Of a stretch of DNA of 22,951 nucleotides, positions 7,379 to 14,774 are shown in pieces. The stretch spans positions 1-22,951 of the forward strand of contig CAZOMY010000043.1 in NCBI GenBank assembly GCA_964581115.1, read 5' to 3'. Each line of letters starts with the position of its first letter. Positions within the stretch are counted from its first letter, which is position 1. Position numbers and translations under genes: made by a program. The notes beneath the pieces are model-generated. The model was not told the DNA's origin, did not search any database, and saw nothing but the letters and a program-made list of their open reading frames with translations. Origin of the DNA: 2-02-FULL-55-14 sp964581115 (GTDB lineage: Bacteria > Bacteroidota > Ignavibacteria > UBA10030).

Positions 7379-8994
7379 AGCGCATTCTCATCCTCCCCCT
7401 TCTTCTGGCGCTTGCGCTCGAAGCCGTTGCACAGCCTTCCGGTCCGAAGAAGGTCTCGGAAAGACCCTCCCTCGTCGTGGTGATCTCCATCGACCAGATG
7501 AAGGCGGAATACATCGACTGGTTCGGCCATCAGTGGAACGGCGGCCTGAAGCGACTCTATCAGGAAGGGGCCGTCTTTACGAACGCGATGCTCGATTTCG
7601 CGGCGAGCGAAACCGGGCCCGGACACGCTTCGTTGTCAACCGGATCCTTCCCAAAGACCCACGGCATCCTCGGCAATGAATGGACCGACCCGAAGACCCG
7701 GAAGGAGGTCTATTGCGTCGCAGATTCGACGGCCAAGACGGTCGACGGTCTGGGAGGGGGGATGTCGCACCGGAACCTCGTTGTTCCGGCGCTGGGAGAC
7801 TGGCTCAAAGCTTCATCGAAAGCCTCGAAGGTCGTCTCGCTCTCGGTCAAGGATCGCGCGGCGATCCTGATGGGGGGCAAGAATCCCGACCAGGTCTACT
7901 GGTACGATCGCAAGACGGGTAAGCTCGTCACCTCGTCCGCGTACGTCAAGACGACGGCCCCGTGGATGAGGTCGTTCAACGATCAGAACTGGGTGTCCAG
8001 GCATGTGCCGCCGGTCTGGAACAGACTGCTCGCAGACAGTCTCTACCTGGGTCCGGACGACCAGAGGGGCGAGCAGTTGTGGAACGGTGTGCGCACGATG
8101 CCGAAGGTCTTTAACCTCGCGACGCGGTCGGAGCAGATGGCCGGAACGCCGTGGGGTGACCTGCTCATTCTCGACGCGGCGAAGGCCGCCGTGGACGGCG
8201 AAAAGTTGGGTCAGCGGAATGTCACCGACCTGTTGATGATCTCATTGTCGTCCACCGATTACGTGGGCCATGCATACGGGACTCACAGCCACGAGATGCA
8301 GGACCATCTGGCGCGCGTCGATGCGGCACTGGGACAGTTCCTGGCAGAGTTGGAGCGCGTCATCGGCCGCGACCGGCTCTTCGTGGCGCTGAGCGCCGAC
8401 CATGCATGCATGCCGCTGCCGGAGTATCTTCAGGACGTCGAATTCCGATTCGCCAGACGTTTGAATGTCGCCACCGAGGTCCGTCCGAAGGCGGCGGCGT
8501 TCGACTCAACGCTGCGCCTGCAACTCGGTGCGAGCGAACCGCTGTTCACGACCAACGGTTTCATCAACTATGGCGCGGCCGGTCCGAACATGAAGCCCCG
8601 CGCGCTTGACGCCATGATCGGCTCGGGCTTGCGGGCCATCGACGGGATCGCTGACGTCTATTTCAAGTATGAACTCATCGATACCATGGTGCCGATGCGA
8701 CCGTATCTCGACCGCTTCCGCAACAGCTATTACGCGCCACGCGGCGAGGACTTCCAGGTACGATTCCCCGAATATGTGCTCCCGTCGTCGCGCGAGACTG
8801 GTACGAGCCACGGCTCGTGCTACAACTACGACAACCATGTTCCCGTGCTCTTCTGGGGTCCTCGATTTCCTGTGAATCGGGTCACGCGACCCGTCCGGAC
8901 GGTCGACGTGGCGGTGACGATCGCGAAGCTGCTCGGATTGAAGGCACCGAAGACGGTCAATGGCCAAGCTCTGCAGGAAGTGATGGTCAACTGA
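7375..8994 (+). CDS. PafA-type alkaline phosphatase
   Basis: This 539-residue protein has a clear signal peptide (MKRILILPLLLALALEAVAQ) and is a zinc-dependent phosphomonoesterase of the alkaline phosphatase superfamily, PafA type, acting in the periplasm. Residues match the PafA active site closely: nucleophile T80 in ETGPGH, N101 in GILGNEW, and the K159/R161 pair in SVKDRAAI, which distinguishes PafA-like monoesterases from phosphodiesterase relatives. Metal ligands are visible in ISIDQM, STDYVGHAYG, LSADHA and TSHGS. PafA enzymes are known in Bacteroidota as phosphate-insensitive phosphatases. The start overlaps the previous stop, so the two exported phosphatases are probably made together. 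A strong terminator follows at 9020. Confidence 0.94.
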   Translation: MKRILILPLLLALALEAVAQPSGPKKVSERPSLVVVISIDQMKAEYIDWFGHQWNGGLKRLYQEGAVFTNAMLDFAASETGPGHASLSTGSFPKTHGILGNEWTDPKTRKEVYCVADSTAKTVDGLGGGMSHRNLVVPALGDWLKASSKASKVVSLSVKDRAAILMGGKNPDQVYWYDRKTGKLVTSSAYVKTTAPWMRSFNDQNWVSRHVPPVWNRLLADSLYLGPDDQRGEQLWNGVRTMPKVFNLATRSEQMAGTPWGDLLILDAAKAAVDGEKLGQRNVTDLLMISLSSTDYVGHAYGTHSHEMQDHLARVDAALGQFLAELERVIGRDRLFVALSADHACMPLPEYLQDVEFRFARRLNVATEVRPKAAAFDSTLRLQLGASEPLFTTNGFINYGAAGPNMKPRALDAMIGSGLRAIDGIADVYFKYELIDTMVPMRPYLDRFRNSYYAPRGEDFQVRFPEYVLPSSRETGTSHGSCYNYDNHVPVLFWGPRFPVNRVTRPVRTVDVAVTIAKLLGLKAPKTVNGQALQEVMVN

Positions 8995-9019
8995 GAACCG
9001 ACATCGATCCGCACAAGCC

Positions 9020-9052
9020 AGAGCTCGGGGAGTCCCGGGCTCTTCTTGTTTC
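9020..9052 (+). terminator. Intrinsic terminator after the phosphatase genes
   Basis: AGAGCTCGGG (9020-9029) pairs with CCCGGGCTCT (9034-9043), ten pairs including one G-U, around the loop GAGT. The T-rich tail TCTTGTTTCT follows directly. It lies 25 nt after the PafA stop codon and closes the tkt-phosphatase-phosphatase unit. Confidence 0.8.
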
Positions 9053-9112
9053 TGCGCCTTGCATCTTCCCTTAGCATGCTTCAACTTTGGATATTCTTCT
9101 GATCACCAGAAA

Positions 9113-9168
9113 CCCTACTCCCAGCTCCCGATACCTTTTACCCAATACCTTATTACCGATACCCATCC
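9113..9168. repeat. Heptad array, CCCGATA family (8 units)
   Basis: Eight units in exact 7-nt register (9113, 9120, 9127, 9134, 9141, 9148, 9155, 9162), most starting CC and ending ATA, CT or TA. The array stops 10 nt before the ATG of the molybdenum hydroxylase small subunit, so it must lie in that gene's leader or promoter. No Shine-Dalgarno is visible after it. Confidence 0.7.
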
Positions 9169-9178
9169 CTTCTTCCCC

Positions 9179-9637
9179 ATGCCCACCTACCGATTCTCCG
9201 TCAACGGAACTCCGGCGACCGTCGATGCTGACGCCGACATGCCTGTGCTTTGGGCTTTGCGAGACCTGCTGGGCCTTACGGGCACCAAGTATGGCTGCGG
9301 GATCGGCCAGTGCGGATCTTGCACCGTGCACATCGACGGCGAGGCATACCGGTCATGTACGCTCGCCATCAGCGACTGCGAGGGAAGGTCCATCACGACC
9401 ATCGAAGGACTCGCCGCACAGCATGACCATCCGATCCAGAGGGCATGGACGGACCGGGACGTGCCGCAATGCGGCTACTGCCAGCCAGGCATCATCATGA
9501 CCGCCGCGGCGGCGATGGCGAAGGGGGCAACGACGGCGGAGGTCACCGAGGCGGCAGCCGGCCATCTCTGCCGGTGCGGAACCTACAACCGCATCGCCGC
9601 CGGGATCGCCGATGCCGTGGGAGGCGATTCTCGATGA
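9179..9637 (+). CDS. Molybdenum hydroxylase small subunit, 2x[2Fe-2S]
   Basis: This 152-residue iron-sulfur subunit passes electrons from the molybdenum site of xanthine dehydrogenase-family hydroxylases; it resembles the IorA (isoquinoline 1-oxidoreductase alpha) and CoxS type. The plant-type cluster ligands are C40, C45, C48 and C60 (YGCGIGQCGSC, then YRSC). The second cluster is bound by C98 and C101 (QCGYCQPG) and C131 and C133 (HLCRCG). The start MPTYRFSVNG is the family's usual N-terminus; the in-frame stretch upstream is heptad repeat and was excluded. The stop overlaps the ATG of the catalytic subunit (ATGA at 9634-9637), so the two are co-translated. No FAD subunit is next to it. Confidence 0.94.
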   Translation: MPTYRFSVNGTPATVDADADMPVLWALRDLLGLTGTKYGCGIGQCGSCTVHIDGEAYRSCTLAISDCEGRSITTIEGLAAQHDHPIQRAWTDRDVPQCGYCQPGIIMTAAAAMAKGATTAEVTEAAAGHLCRCGTYNRIAAGIADAVGGDSR

Positions 9638-11706
9638 ACACGCCCGCGATGTACCGCCGCGATTTTCTCAAGTTGACGGCCGTTGGGACGACCGGACTCG
9701 CACTGGGCTTCTCGATCGGCTCGCCGGAAGAGCTGTCAGCCGTCGGATCGTTCGAACCGAACGTCTGGCTGAGCATCGATCCCTCGGGTACGGTGACGAT
9801 CACGGTTGCCAAACAAGAGATGGGTCAGGGAGTGCTGACCTCTCTTTCCCAGATCGTGGCCGATGAACTTGAGGCCGATTGGTCGAAAGTACGCGCCGTC
9901 CAAGCTGACGCTCATCCGACGAAATACGGAAGTCAAGGAACCGGCGGCAGTTCGAGCGTGCGAACGTCATACGAAAGACTTCGACAGGCCGGAGCGACTG
10001 CGCGCATGATGCTTATTGCGGCCGCGGCCGAGCAATGGAAGGTGCCTGTTGGGGAGTGTGTGGCCACGTCGGGGGCCGTTCGTCACGCCGCGTCCAAGCG
10101 CGAACTCTCGTACGGCCAACTCGCCGAAGACGCGGCCAAACAGCCGATCCCCTCGTCGCCTGTACTCAAGGATCCAAAAGACTTCAGGCTGATCCGCAAG
10201 CGGATCCAGCGACTCGACACGCCGCCAAAGGTGAACGGCTCGTTCGTGTACGGCATCGACGTCCGCCTTCCCGGAATGCTGTTCGCGACGATCGCCCGAT
10301 CTCCCGTCTTCGGCGGCAAGGTTCGTTCATTCGACGCCGCCAAGACGCGCACCGTGTCGGGAGTTGTCGACGTCGTTCAGACCGAGGACGGCGTCGCCGT
10401 GGTCGGCAGGCATACGTGGGCGGCGATCCGCGGGCGCGGCCTGCTGACGATCGACTGGGACGAAGGACCGAATGTCGGCTTGTCGAGCACGACGCTGTGG
10501 AAGGACTTCGAGGATGCGTTGACAAAGCCTGGGACGGTCGAGCGGAGTACCGGGAACGCGCCTGCGGCGTTCAACGAAGCGACGAAAAAGGTCGAGGCAG
10601 TCTACACTGTGCCGTTCGCAGCCCACGCCACGATGGAGCCCATGAACTGCACCGCACACGTCCGGGGTGACGAATGCGAGATCTGGGCGCCGACCCAGGC
10701 TCCGCAACGTGTTCAGTCGGAGGCCGCAAAAGCGCTTGGTCTGAAACCCGAGCAGGTGATCGTACATGTGACGGGGCTAGGCGGCGGGTTTGGCCGCCGT
10801 TTGAACGCCGACTACGGCGTCGAAGCCGTTCGCGTGGCGAAAGCGATCGGCAGACCCGTGCAAGTGGTCTGGACCCGTGAAGACGACATGACGCACGATC
10901 TCTATCGCCCTGCATCGGTCAGCCGTCTGCAAGCGGGCTTGGACCCCGACGGAAAGCCGGTGGCATGGATCCATCGCATCGCAGGGGCGAACAGCCGCGG
11001 CTTGGTCGTAGGAAGCGCGTGGCCAGAGTACAGCATTCCGAACGCGACGGTCGATTTCCACATTCTCAACACCGCGGTTCCTGTCGGAGCTTGGCGAGCT
11101 GTCGGCGCCGCCCACAACATGTGGCTGGTCGAGTCATTCATGGACGAGCTGGCTCATGCCGCGGGGAAGGACCCCGTGGACTACCGCCTGGCGATCCTGG
11201 ATGAGAACCCGCGCTATGCGCGTTGCCTGCGTGAAGCGGCGCGGAAGAGCGGCTGGGGAACGCCGTTGCCCAAGGGGCGCGCGCGCGGCATCGCCGTCGG
11301 TATCGATTTCGGCACCGTGGTCTCCGAGGTGGCTGAAGTGTCGATCGAGAATGGACGCGTCAGGGTCCACCGCATCGTCGCCGTCGTCGACTGCGGTCCG
11401 TACGTTAATCCCGACACGATCGAGGCACAAGTCGAAGGGGCCATCGCCTACGGTCTCTCAGCGGCGCTCTACGGTGAGATCACGCTCAAAAACGGACGGG
11501 TTCAGCAACAGAACTTCGACGACTACCCGATCATGACGCTTCCCGACATGCCGAAGGTCGAGGTCCACCTCCTCGAGAGTGCTGCTCCGATGGGCGGCAT
11601 TGGAGAACCGGGGCTTCCTCCGGCCACACCCGCCGTCTGCAATGCGATCTTCGCGCTGACGGGTAAACGCGTACGGCGTCTGCCGATCGATCTGGCGTCG
11701 TTGTAG
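9634..11706 (+). CDS. Molybdenum hydroxylase catalytic subunit, IorB-like, Tat-exported
   Basis: This 690-residue molybdopterin-binding subunit belongs to the xanthine dehydrogenase family, closest in style to isoquinoline 1-oxidoreductase beta and periplasmic aldehyde oxidoreductases. A Tat signal is visible at the N-terminus (YRRDFLKLTAVGTTGLALG), so the folded heterodimer is probably exported. Cofactor motifs are KQEMGQGVLTSLSQI, GGGFGRR (383-389) and GGIGEPGLPP, where E658 is the conserved catalytic glutamate that activates the hydroxylating water. Enzymes of this layout usually lack a FAD subunit and give electrons to a cytochrome or quinone; no such partner is in the window. The substrate (aldehyde, N-heterocycle or other) cannot be told from the sequence. 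A MocA-like cofactor enzyme lies at 16631. Confidence 0.92.
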   Translation: MNTPAMYRRDFLKLTAVGTTGLALGFSIGSPEELSAVGSFEPNVWLSIDPSGTVTITVAKQEMGQGVLTSLSQIVADELEADWSKVRAVQADAHPTKYGSQGTGGSSSVRTSYERLRQAGATARMMLIAAAAEQWKVPVGECVATSGAVRHAASKRELSYGQLAEDAAKQPIPSSPVLKDPKDFRLIRKRIQRLDTPPKVNGSFVYGIDVRLPGMLFATIARSPVFGGKVRSFDAAKTRTVSGVVDVVQTEDGVAVVGRHTWAAIRGRGLLTIDWDEGPNVGLSSTTLWKDFEDALTKPGTVERSTGNAPAAFNEATKKVEAVYTVPFAAHATMEPMNCTAHVRGDECEIWAPTQAPQRVQSEAAKALGLKPEQVIVHVTGLGGGFGRRLNADYGVEAVRVAKAIGRPVQVVWTREDDMTHDLYRPASVSRLQAGLDPDGKPVAWIHRIAGANSRGLVVGSAWPEYSIPNATVDFHILNTAVPVGAWRAVGAAHNMWLVESFMDELAHAAGKDPVDYRLAILDENPRYARCLREAARKSGWGTPLPKGRARGIAVGIDFGTVVSEVAEVSIENGRVRVHRIVAVVDCGPYVNPDTIEAQVEGAIAYGLSAALYGEITLKNGRVQQQNFDDYPIMTLPDMPKVEVHLLESAAPMGGIGEPGLPPATPAVCNAIFALTGKRVRRLPIDLASL

Positions 11707-11825
11707 CCCTGTAAGAAGGGAATCCCGTCATCGGTCATCGGGAACTTCGATCCATCGACTGACGACGTCACTCCATCCAATCGTTCGGTCTGCTGCTTAC
11801 CTCCAATGCCTTCTCGTGAACTCTC

Positions 11826-14141
11826 ATGAAACCGCTTCTGTCGCTTCTCGCGTCTCTCGTGTTGTTGACGTGCTCTCCGGCTCCCCGCGCCGAACGCTCG
11901 AGCGTACCCGTGATCCCGCGTCCGGCCGGCGTCGAACCGGGATCTGGTTCCTTCCGCATCGGACCGGAAACCTCGATCGTCGTCGAAGCACACGATACCT
12001 CGTTCACCCACGTCGCCAATATGCTCGCAGGACTCTTGCGTAGGAGCTCCGGATGGAAGTTTCCCGTCCGTGCCGGTTCGCCCCGCGACGGGGCGATCGT
12101 CTTCCGACAATCAGACGGCGTCGAGCATTCCGAGGGATACCGACTGCGCGTGACGGCACAGCAGGTCGTGATCGAAGCGCAGACGGGCTCGGGCGCCTTT
12201 TACGGCATGCAAACGCTTCGTCAGCTTCTGCCCGTCGAGATCGAGGGAGATGCGCGGGTGCCCGCAGGCTGGTCTGTTCCGGCGGCCGTGATCGACGACG
12301 CCCCGCGCTACGGATACCGCGGCCTGCATCTCGACGTCGTCCGCCATTTCTTCCCGGTCGAGTTCGTCAAACGCTACATCGACCTGCTGGCGATGCACAA
12401 GATGAACCGGTTCCACTGGCATCTGACCGACGACCAGGGCTGGCGGATCGAGATCAAGCGCGCTCCGAAACTTACCCAGGTTGGAGCTTGGAGGACGGGT
12501 ACGCTCATCGGCCACTACAGCGATCAGCCTCATCGCTTCGATACGGTCCGCTACGGCGGCTTCTACACGCAGGAGGAGATCCGCGAGGTCGTGCAATACG
12601 CGCAGGAACGGTTCGTGACGATCGTGCCGGAGATCGAGATGCCCGGACACGCGCTCGCCGCGCTTGCCGCCCATCCCGAACTGTCGTGCACGGGAGGGCC
12701 GTTCGAGGTGCAGAAGGTCTGGGGGGTGTTCGACGACATCTTCTGCACGACCGACACCGTCTTTACGTTCCTCGAAGGCGTGCTGACGGAGGTGATGGAA
12801 CTGTTTCCGGGACCGTACATCCATATTGGGGGCGACGAGGCTCCCAAGACGCGGTGGGCCGTCTGTCCGAACTGCGCCGCAACAAAAGCACGGGAAGGAC
12901 TGAAGGACGACCATGAGTTGCAGAGCTACTTCGTCCGGCGAATGGAGCGCTTTCTGTCGTCACAGGGGCGTCGCTTGATCGGCTGGGATGAGATCCTGGA
13001 AGGCGGACTCGCGCCGGGCGCCACCGTGATGTCATGGCGAGGGATGGAAGGAGGCATCGCCGCGGCACGATTGCGTCATGACGTGATCATGACGCCGGGT
13101 TCGCACTGCTATTTCGACCACTATCAGTCCCGCTCGGACGACGAGCCGATCGCGATCGGGGGATTCACGCCGCTCGAAAAAGTGTATGCATTCGAGCCGA
13201 CGCCCTCCGAACTGACCGCCGACGAGGCACAGCACATCCTCGGAGCGCAGGGAAATGTCTGGACGGAGTACATTCTTGACGAGAAGCACGTCGAGTACAT
13301 GACGTATCCGCGTGCGATCGCTCTGGCCGAAGTGCTCTGGAGTCCGGCGGATGCGCGCGATTTCGATGATTTCGCGGACCGTCTGGCGAGACATACCGCT
13401 CGTCTCGACCGACTCGGCGTCAAGTATGCCAATCATTTGTTTGATGTGAGCGCGGTGATCGGTCCGGCTGAGGACGGCGTCATGCTTTCGCTCTCGAGCC
13501 GCGACCCGCGGCTGGTGGTACGCTACACCACGGACGGTTCAGAGCCGACCCCGACATCCATGCGTGCGGAAGGTCCGATCCACGTCACGACGGACCTCGA
13601 CGTACGCGCCGCCGGGTTCAGGGACGGGCGCCGCTCCACCCGGGTTTCGCGCACGCCGGTGGTGATGCATGCCGCCGCCGGCAAGCCCATTCGACTCGTG
13701 ACGCCTCCGCACGGCAGCTACGCCATTGGAGGACGGCAAGCGCTCGTGAACGGCGTACCAGCGAGCAGTGAGCGGTACGGGGATGGCGAATGGCTCGGGT
13801 GGAATGGAGCCGACCTCGACGCAACGATCGATCTTTTGGACCCGAAAACGATCTCGACCGTGTCGTTCCGCTTCTTCAGCGGCGTCGGCCAATGGATCTG
13901 GCCTCCACGGTCGGTTGAGGTGCAGGTGTCGGAGGACGGTTCATCCTATCGCACGGTGGGAATGTGGAGCCGCGTCGAGCATGGTACGATCGCGAAAGTG
14001 GTGCCGGTGGACTTGACGGTCGGGCACACAGAGGCGCGGTTCGTGCGCGCCATCGTGCGCCGCCATGGTGTCATACCCAAGGGCGAGCCCGGCGCGGGCA
14101 ACGAGTCTTGGCTCTTCGTCGACGAGATCCGGGTCCGATAA
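11826..14141 (+). CDS. GH20 beta-N-acetylhexosaminidase, exported (probable lipoprotein)
   Basis: This 771-residue enzyme removes terminal N-acetylglucosamine or N-acetylgalactosamine from glycans by substrate-assisted catalysis. A signal peptide ends in LLTC (C16), an imperfect lipobox. An N-terminal GH20b-type domain leads to the barrel, starting RYGYRGLHLDVVRHFFP and containing HWHLTDDQGWRIEIK and the catalytic pair D337-E338 in HIGGDEAPKTRW. A chitobiase C-terminal-type domain follows (VVRYTTDGSEPTPTS), then a discoidin-like domain ending SWLFVDEIRVR, the same order as in the GH92 enzyme. The ATG at 11826 has no strong Shine-Dalgarno. It lies 119 nt behind the Mo hydroxylase with no terminator seen between, so read-through is possible. 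Confidence 0.95.
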   Translation: MKPLLSLLASLVLLTCSPAPRAERSSVPVIPRPAGVEPGSGSFRIGPETSIVVEAHDTSFTHVANMLAGLLRRSSGWKFPVRAGSPRDGAIVFRQSDGVEHSEGYRLRVTAQQVVIEAQTGSGAFYGMQTLRQLLPVEIEGDARVPAGWSVPAAVIDDAPRYGYRGLHLDVVRHFFPVEFVKRYIDLLAMHKMNRFHWHLTDDQGWRIEIKRAPKLTQVGAWRTGTLIGHYSDQPHRFDTVRYGGFYTQEEIREVVQYAQERFVTIVPEIEMPGHALAALAAHPELSCTGGPFEVQKVWGVFDDIFCTTDTVFTFLEGVLTEVMELFPGPYIHIGGDEAPKTRWAVCPNCAATKAREGLKDDHELQSYFVRRMERFLSSQGRRLIGWDEILEGGLAPGATVMSWRGMEGGIAAARLRHDVIMTPGSHCYFDHYQSRSDDEPIAIGGFTPLEKVYAFEPTPSELTADEAQHILGAQGNVWTEYILDEKHVEYMTYPRAIALAEVLWSPADARDFDDFADRLARHTARLDRLGVKYANHLFDVSAVIGPAEDGVMLSLSSRDPRLVVRYTTDGSEPTPTSMRAEGPIHVTTDLDVRAAGFRDGRRSTRVSRTPVVMHAAAGKPIRLVTPPHGSYAIGGRQALVNGVPASSERYGDGEWLGWNGADLDATIDLLDPKTISTVSFRFFSGVGQWIWPPRSVEVQVSEDGSSYRTVGMWSRVEHGTIAKVVPVDLTVGHTEARFVRAIVRRHGVIPKGEPGAGNESWLFVDEIRVR

Positions 14142-14179
14142 GGCTGCACGACCTCCTCCGATCCCCCGATCGGGACCGC

Positions 14180-14208
14180 TTGACAACCGTCTCGAGGGGT
14201 TGTAGTTT
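14180..14208 (+). promoter_or_regulatory. Sigma-70-like promoter
   Basis: TTGACA (14180-14185), a 17-nt spacer and TAGTTT (14203-14208) match the canonical housekeeping layout; the -35 box is perfect. It lies about 120 nt before the STAS/SEC14-like gene, implying a 110-nt leader. A 6-bp palindrome, CCGATC/GATCGG at 14158-14173, sits just upstream and could be an operator; that role is a guess. Confidence 0.6.
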
Positions 14209-14228
14209 CCGGGGGTCGTATGCTGATC

Positions 14229-14297
14229 CCTGGGGAGGTCTTGCAGTACAGTTCTGCCCGGAGGCCCCGGCCGTTCAAACGATAGTCGGGGCTTTGT
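14229..14297 (+). promoter_or_regulatory. Possible attenuator leader
   Basis: GCCCCG (14264-14269) can pair with CGGGGC (14287-14292), which is followed by TTTGT, giving a weak terminator-like hairpin. The same CCCCGG (14265-14270) can instead pair with CCTGGGG (14229-14235) upstream, enclosing a small GCAG/CTGC stem (14243-14246 with 14254-14257). The two foldings exclude each other, as in attenuators. The T-run is short. No known riboswitch consensus was recognised. Confidence 0.3.
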
Positions 14298-14327
14298 CAT
14301 TACATCCCATCACCCGTGCGCCGGATC

Positions 14328-14717
14328 ATGCCCATCTCTTTTCATCTCGATCCACGACGCGACTCCATCCTGGTTCGGAGCACCGGCACGCTCGATCTGG
14401 AGGAGGTGCTTCGATTGCTCGATGACCTCGCCGCCGCGGCACCTCAGATCCGCGGCAAGAACGGCATCGTCGACGCCACACACGCGACCGACACGCAGAT
14501 GAACTTCGACAGCATCCGGAGGATCTCCGACCGCGTGTCGCAGATGGAGGAGCTCTTCCGCAATACGCGATGGGCGGTGGTCGCGCCCGATGACGCGTTA
14601 TTCGGCGTGGCCCGCATGTACGAGACACTAAGGAGCGGAGGTCCGTTCGAGGTACGAGTCTTTCGGAACGCATCCGACGCCGAGGCGTGGGTCCGGCGTG
14701 ATGACGTCGCGTTGTAA
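14328..14717 (+). CDS. STAS/SEC14-like (SpoIIAA-like) domain protein
   Basis: This 129-residue soluble protein (MPISFHLDPRRDSILVRSTG) has alternating strands and helices typical of the small SpoIIAA-like/STAS-SEC14 group often found in Bacteroidota. Its central part (NGIVDATHATDTQMNFDSIRRISDRV) fits the family's helix-rich region. The role is unknown; members are thought to be regulators or ligand-binding proteins, but no function is established for this one. The ATG at 14328 is chosen; an in-frame GTG at 14316 would add four residues. It has its own promoter (14180-14208) and a structured leader. The stop codon overlaps the -35 box of the next promoter. Confidence 0.7.
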   Translation: MPISFHLDPRRDSILVRSTGTLDLEEVLRLLDDLAAAAPQIRGKNGIVDATHATDTQMNFDSIRRISDRVSQMEELFRNTRWAVVAPDDALFGVARMYETLRSGGPFEVRVFRNASDAEAWVRRDDVAL

Positions 14718-14740
14718 TTTCCCGCAGGCCCGCGTATCTT
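14712..14740 (+). promoter_or_regulatory. Promoter for oligoendopeptidase F
   Basis: TTGTAA (14712-14717), a 17-nt spacer and TATCTT (14735-14740) form a sigma-70-like promoter 34 nt before the pepF ATG. The -35 box overlaps the stop codon of the STAS/SEC14-like gene. TATCTT also occurs shortly before two other starts (4507-4512 and 19902-19907), without a convincing -35 there. Confidence 0.45.
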
Positions 14741-14774
14741 ACGTTCGCTGATCTGTGATCCCCGAACTGACCGT

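Noticed and set aside
9059..9178. Longer start for the Mo hydroxylase small subunit
   Set aside because: The extra 40 residues come from the CCCGATA heptads and lack family similarity; MPTYRFSVNG is the normal N-terminus.
9445..9633. Upstream in-frame extension of the Mo hydroxylase catalytic subunit
   Set aside because: It runs through the small-subunit gene in another frame. The ATG at 9634 overlaps the previous stop codon and begins directly before the Tat signal.
14209..14300. SRP or 6S RNA gene after the promoter at 14180
   Set aside because: The G-rich start and C-rich middle are suggestive, but the conserved SRP GGAAG/AGCAGC loop is missing and no 6S-like open bubble could be drawn.
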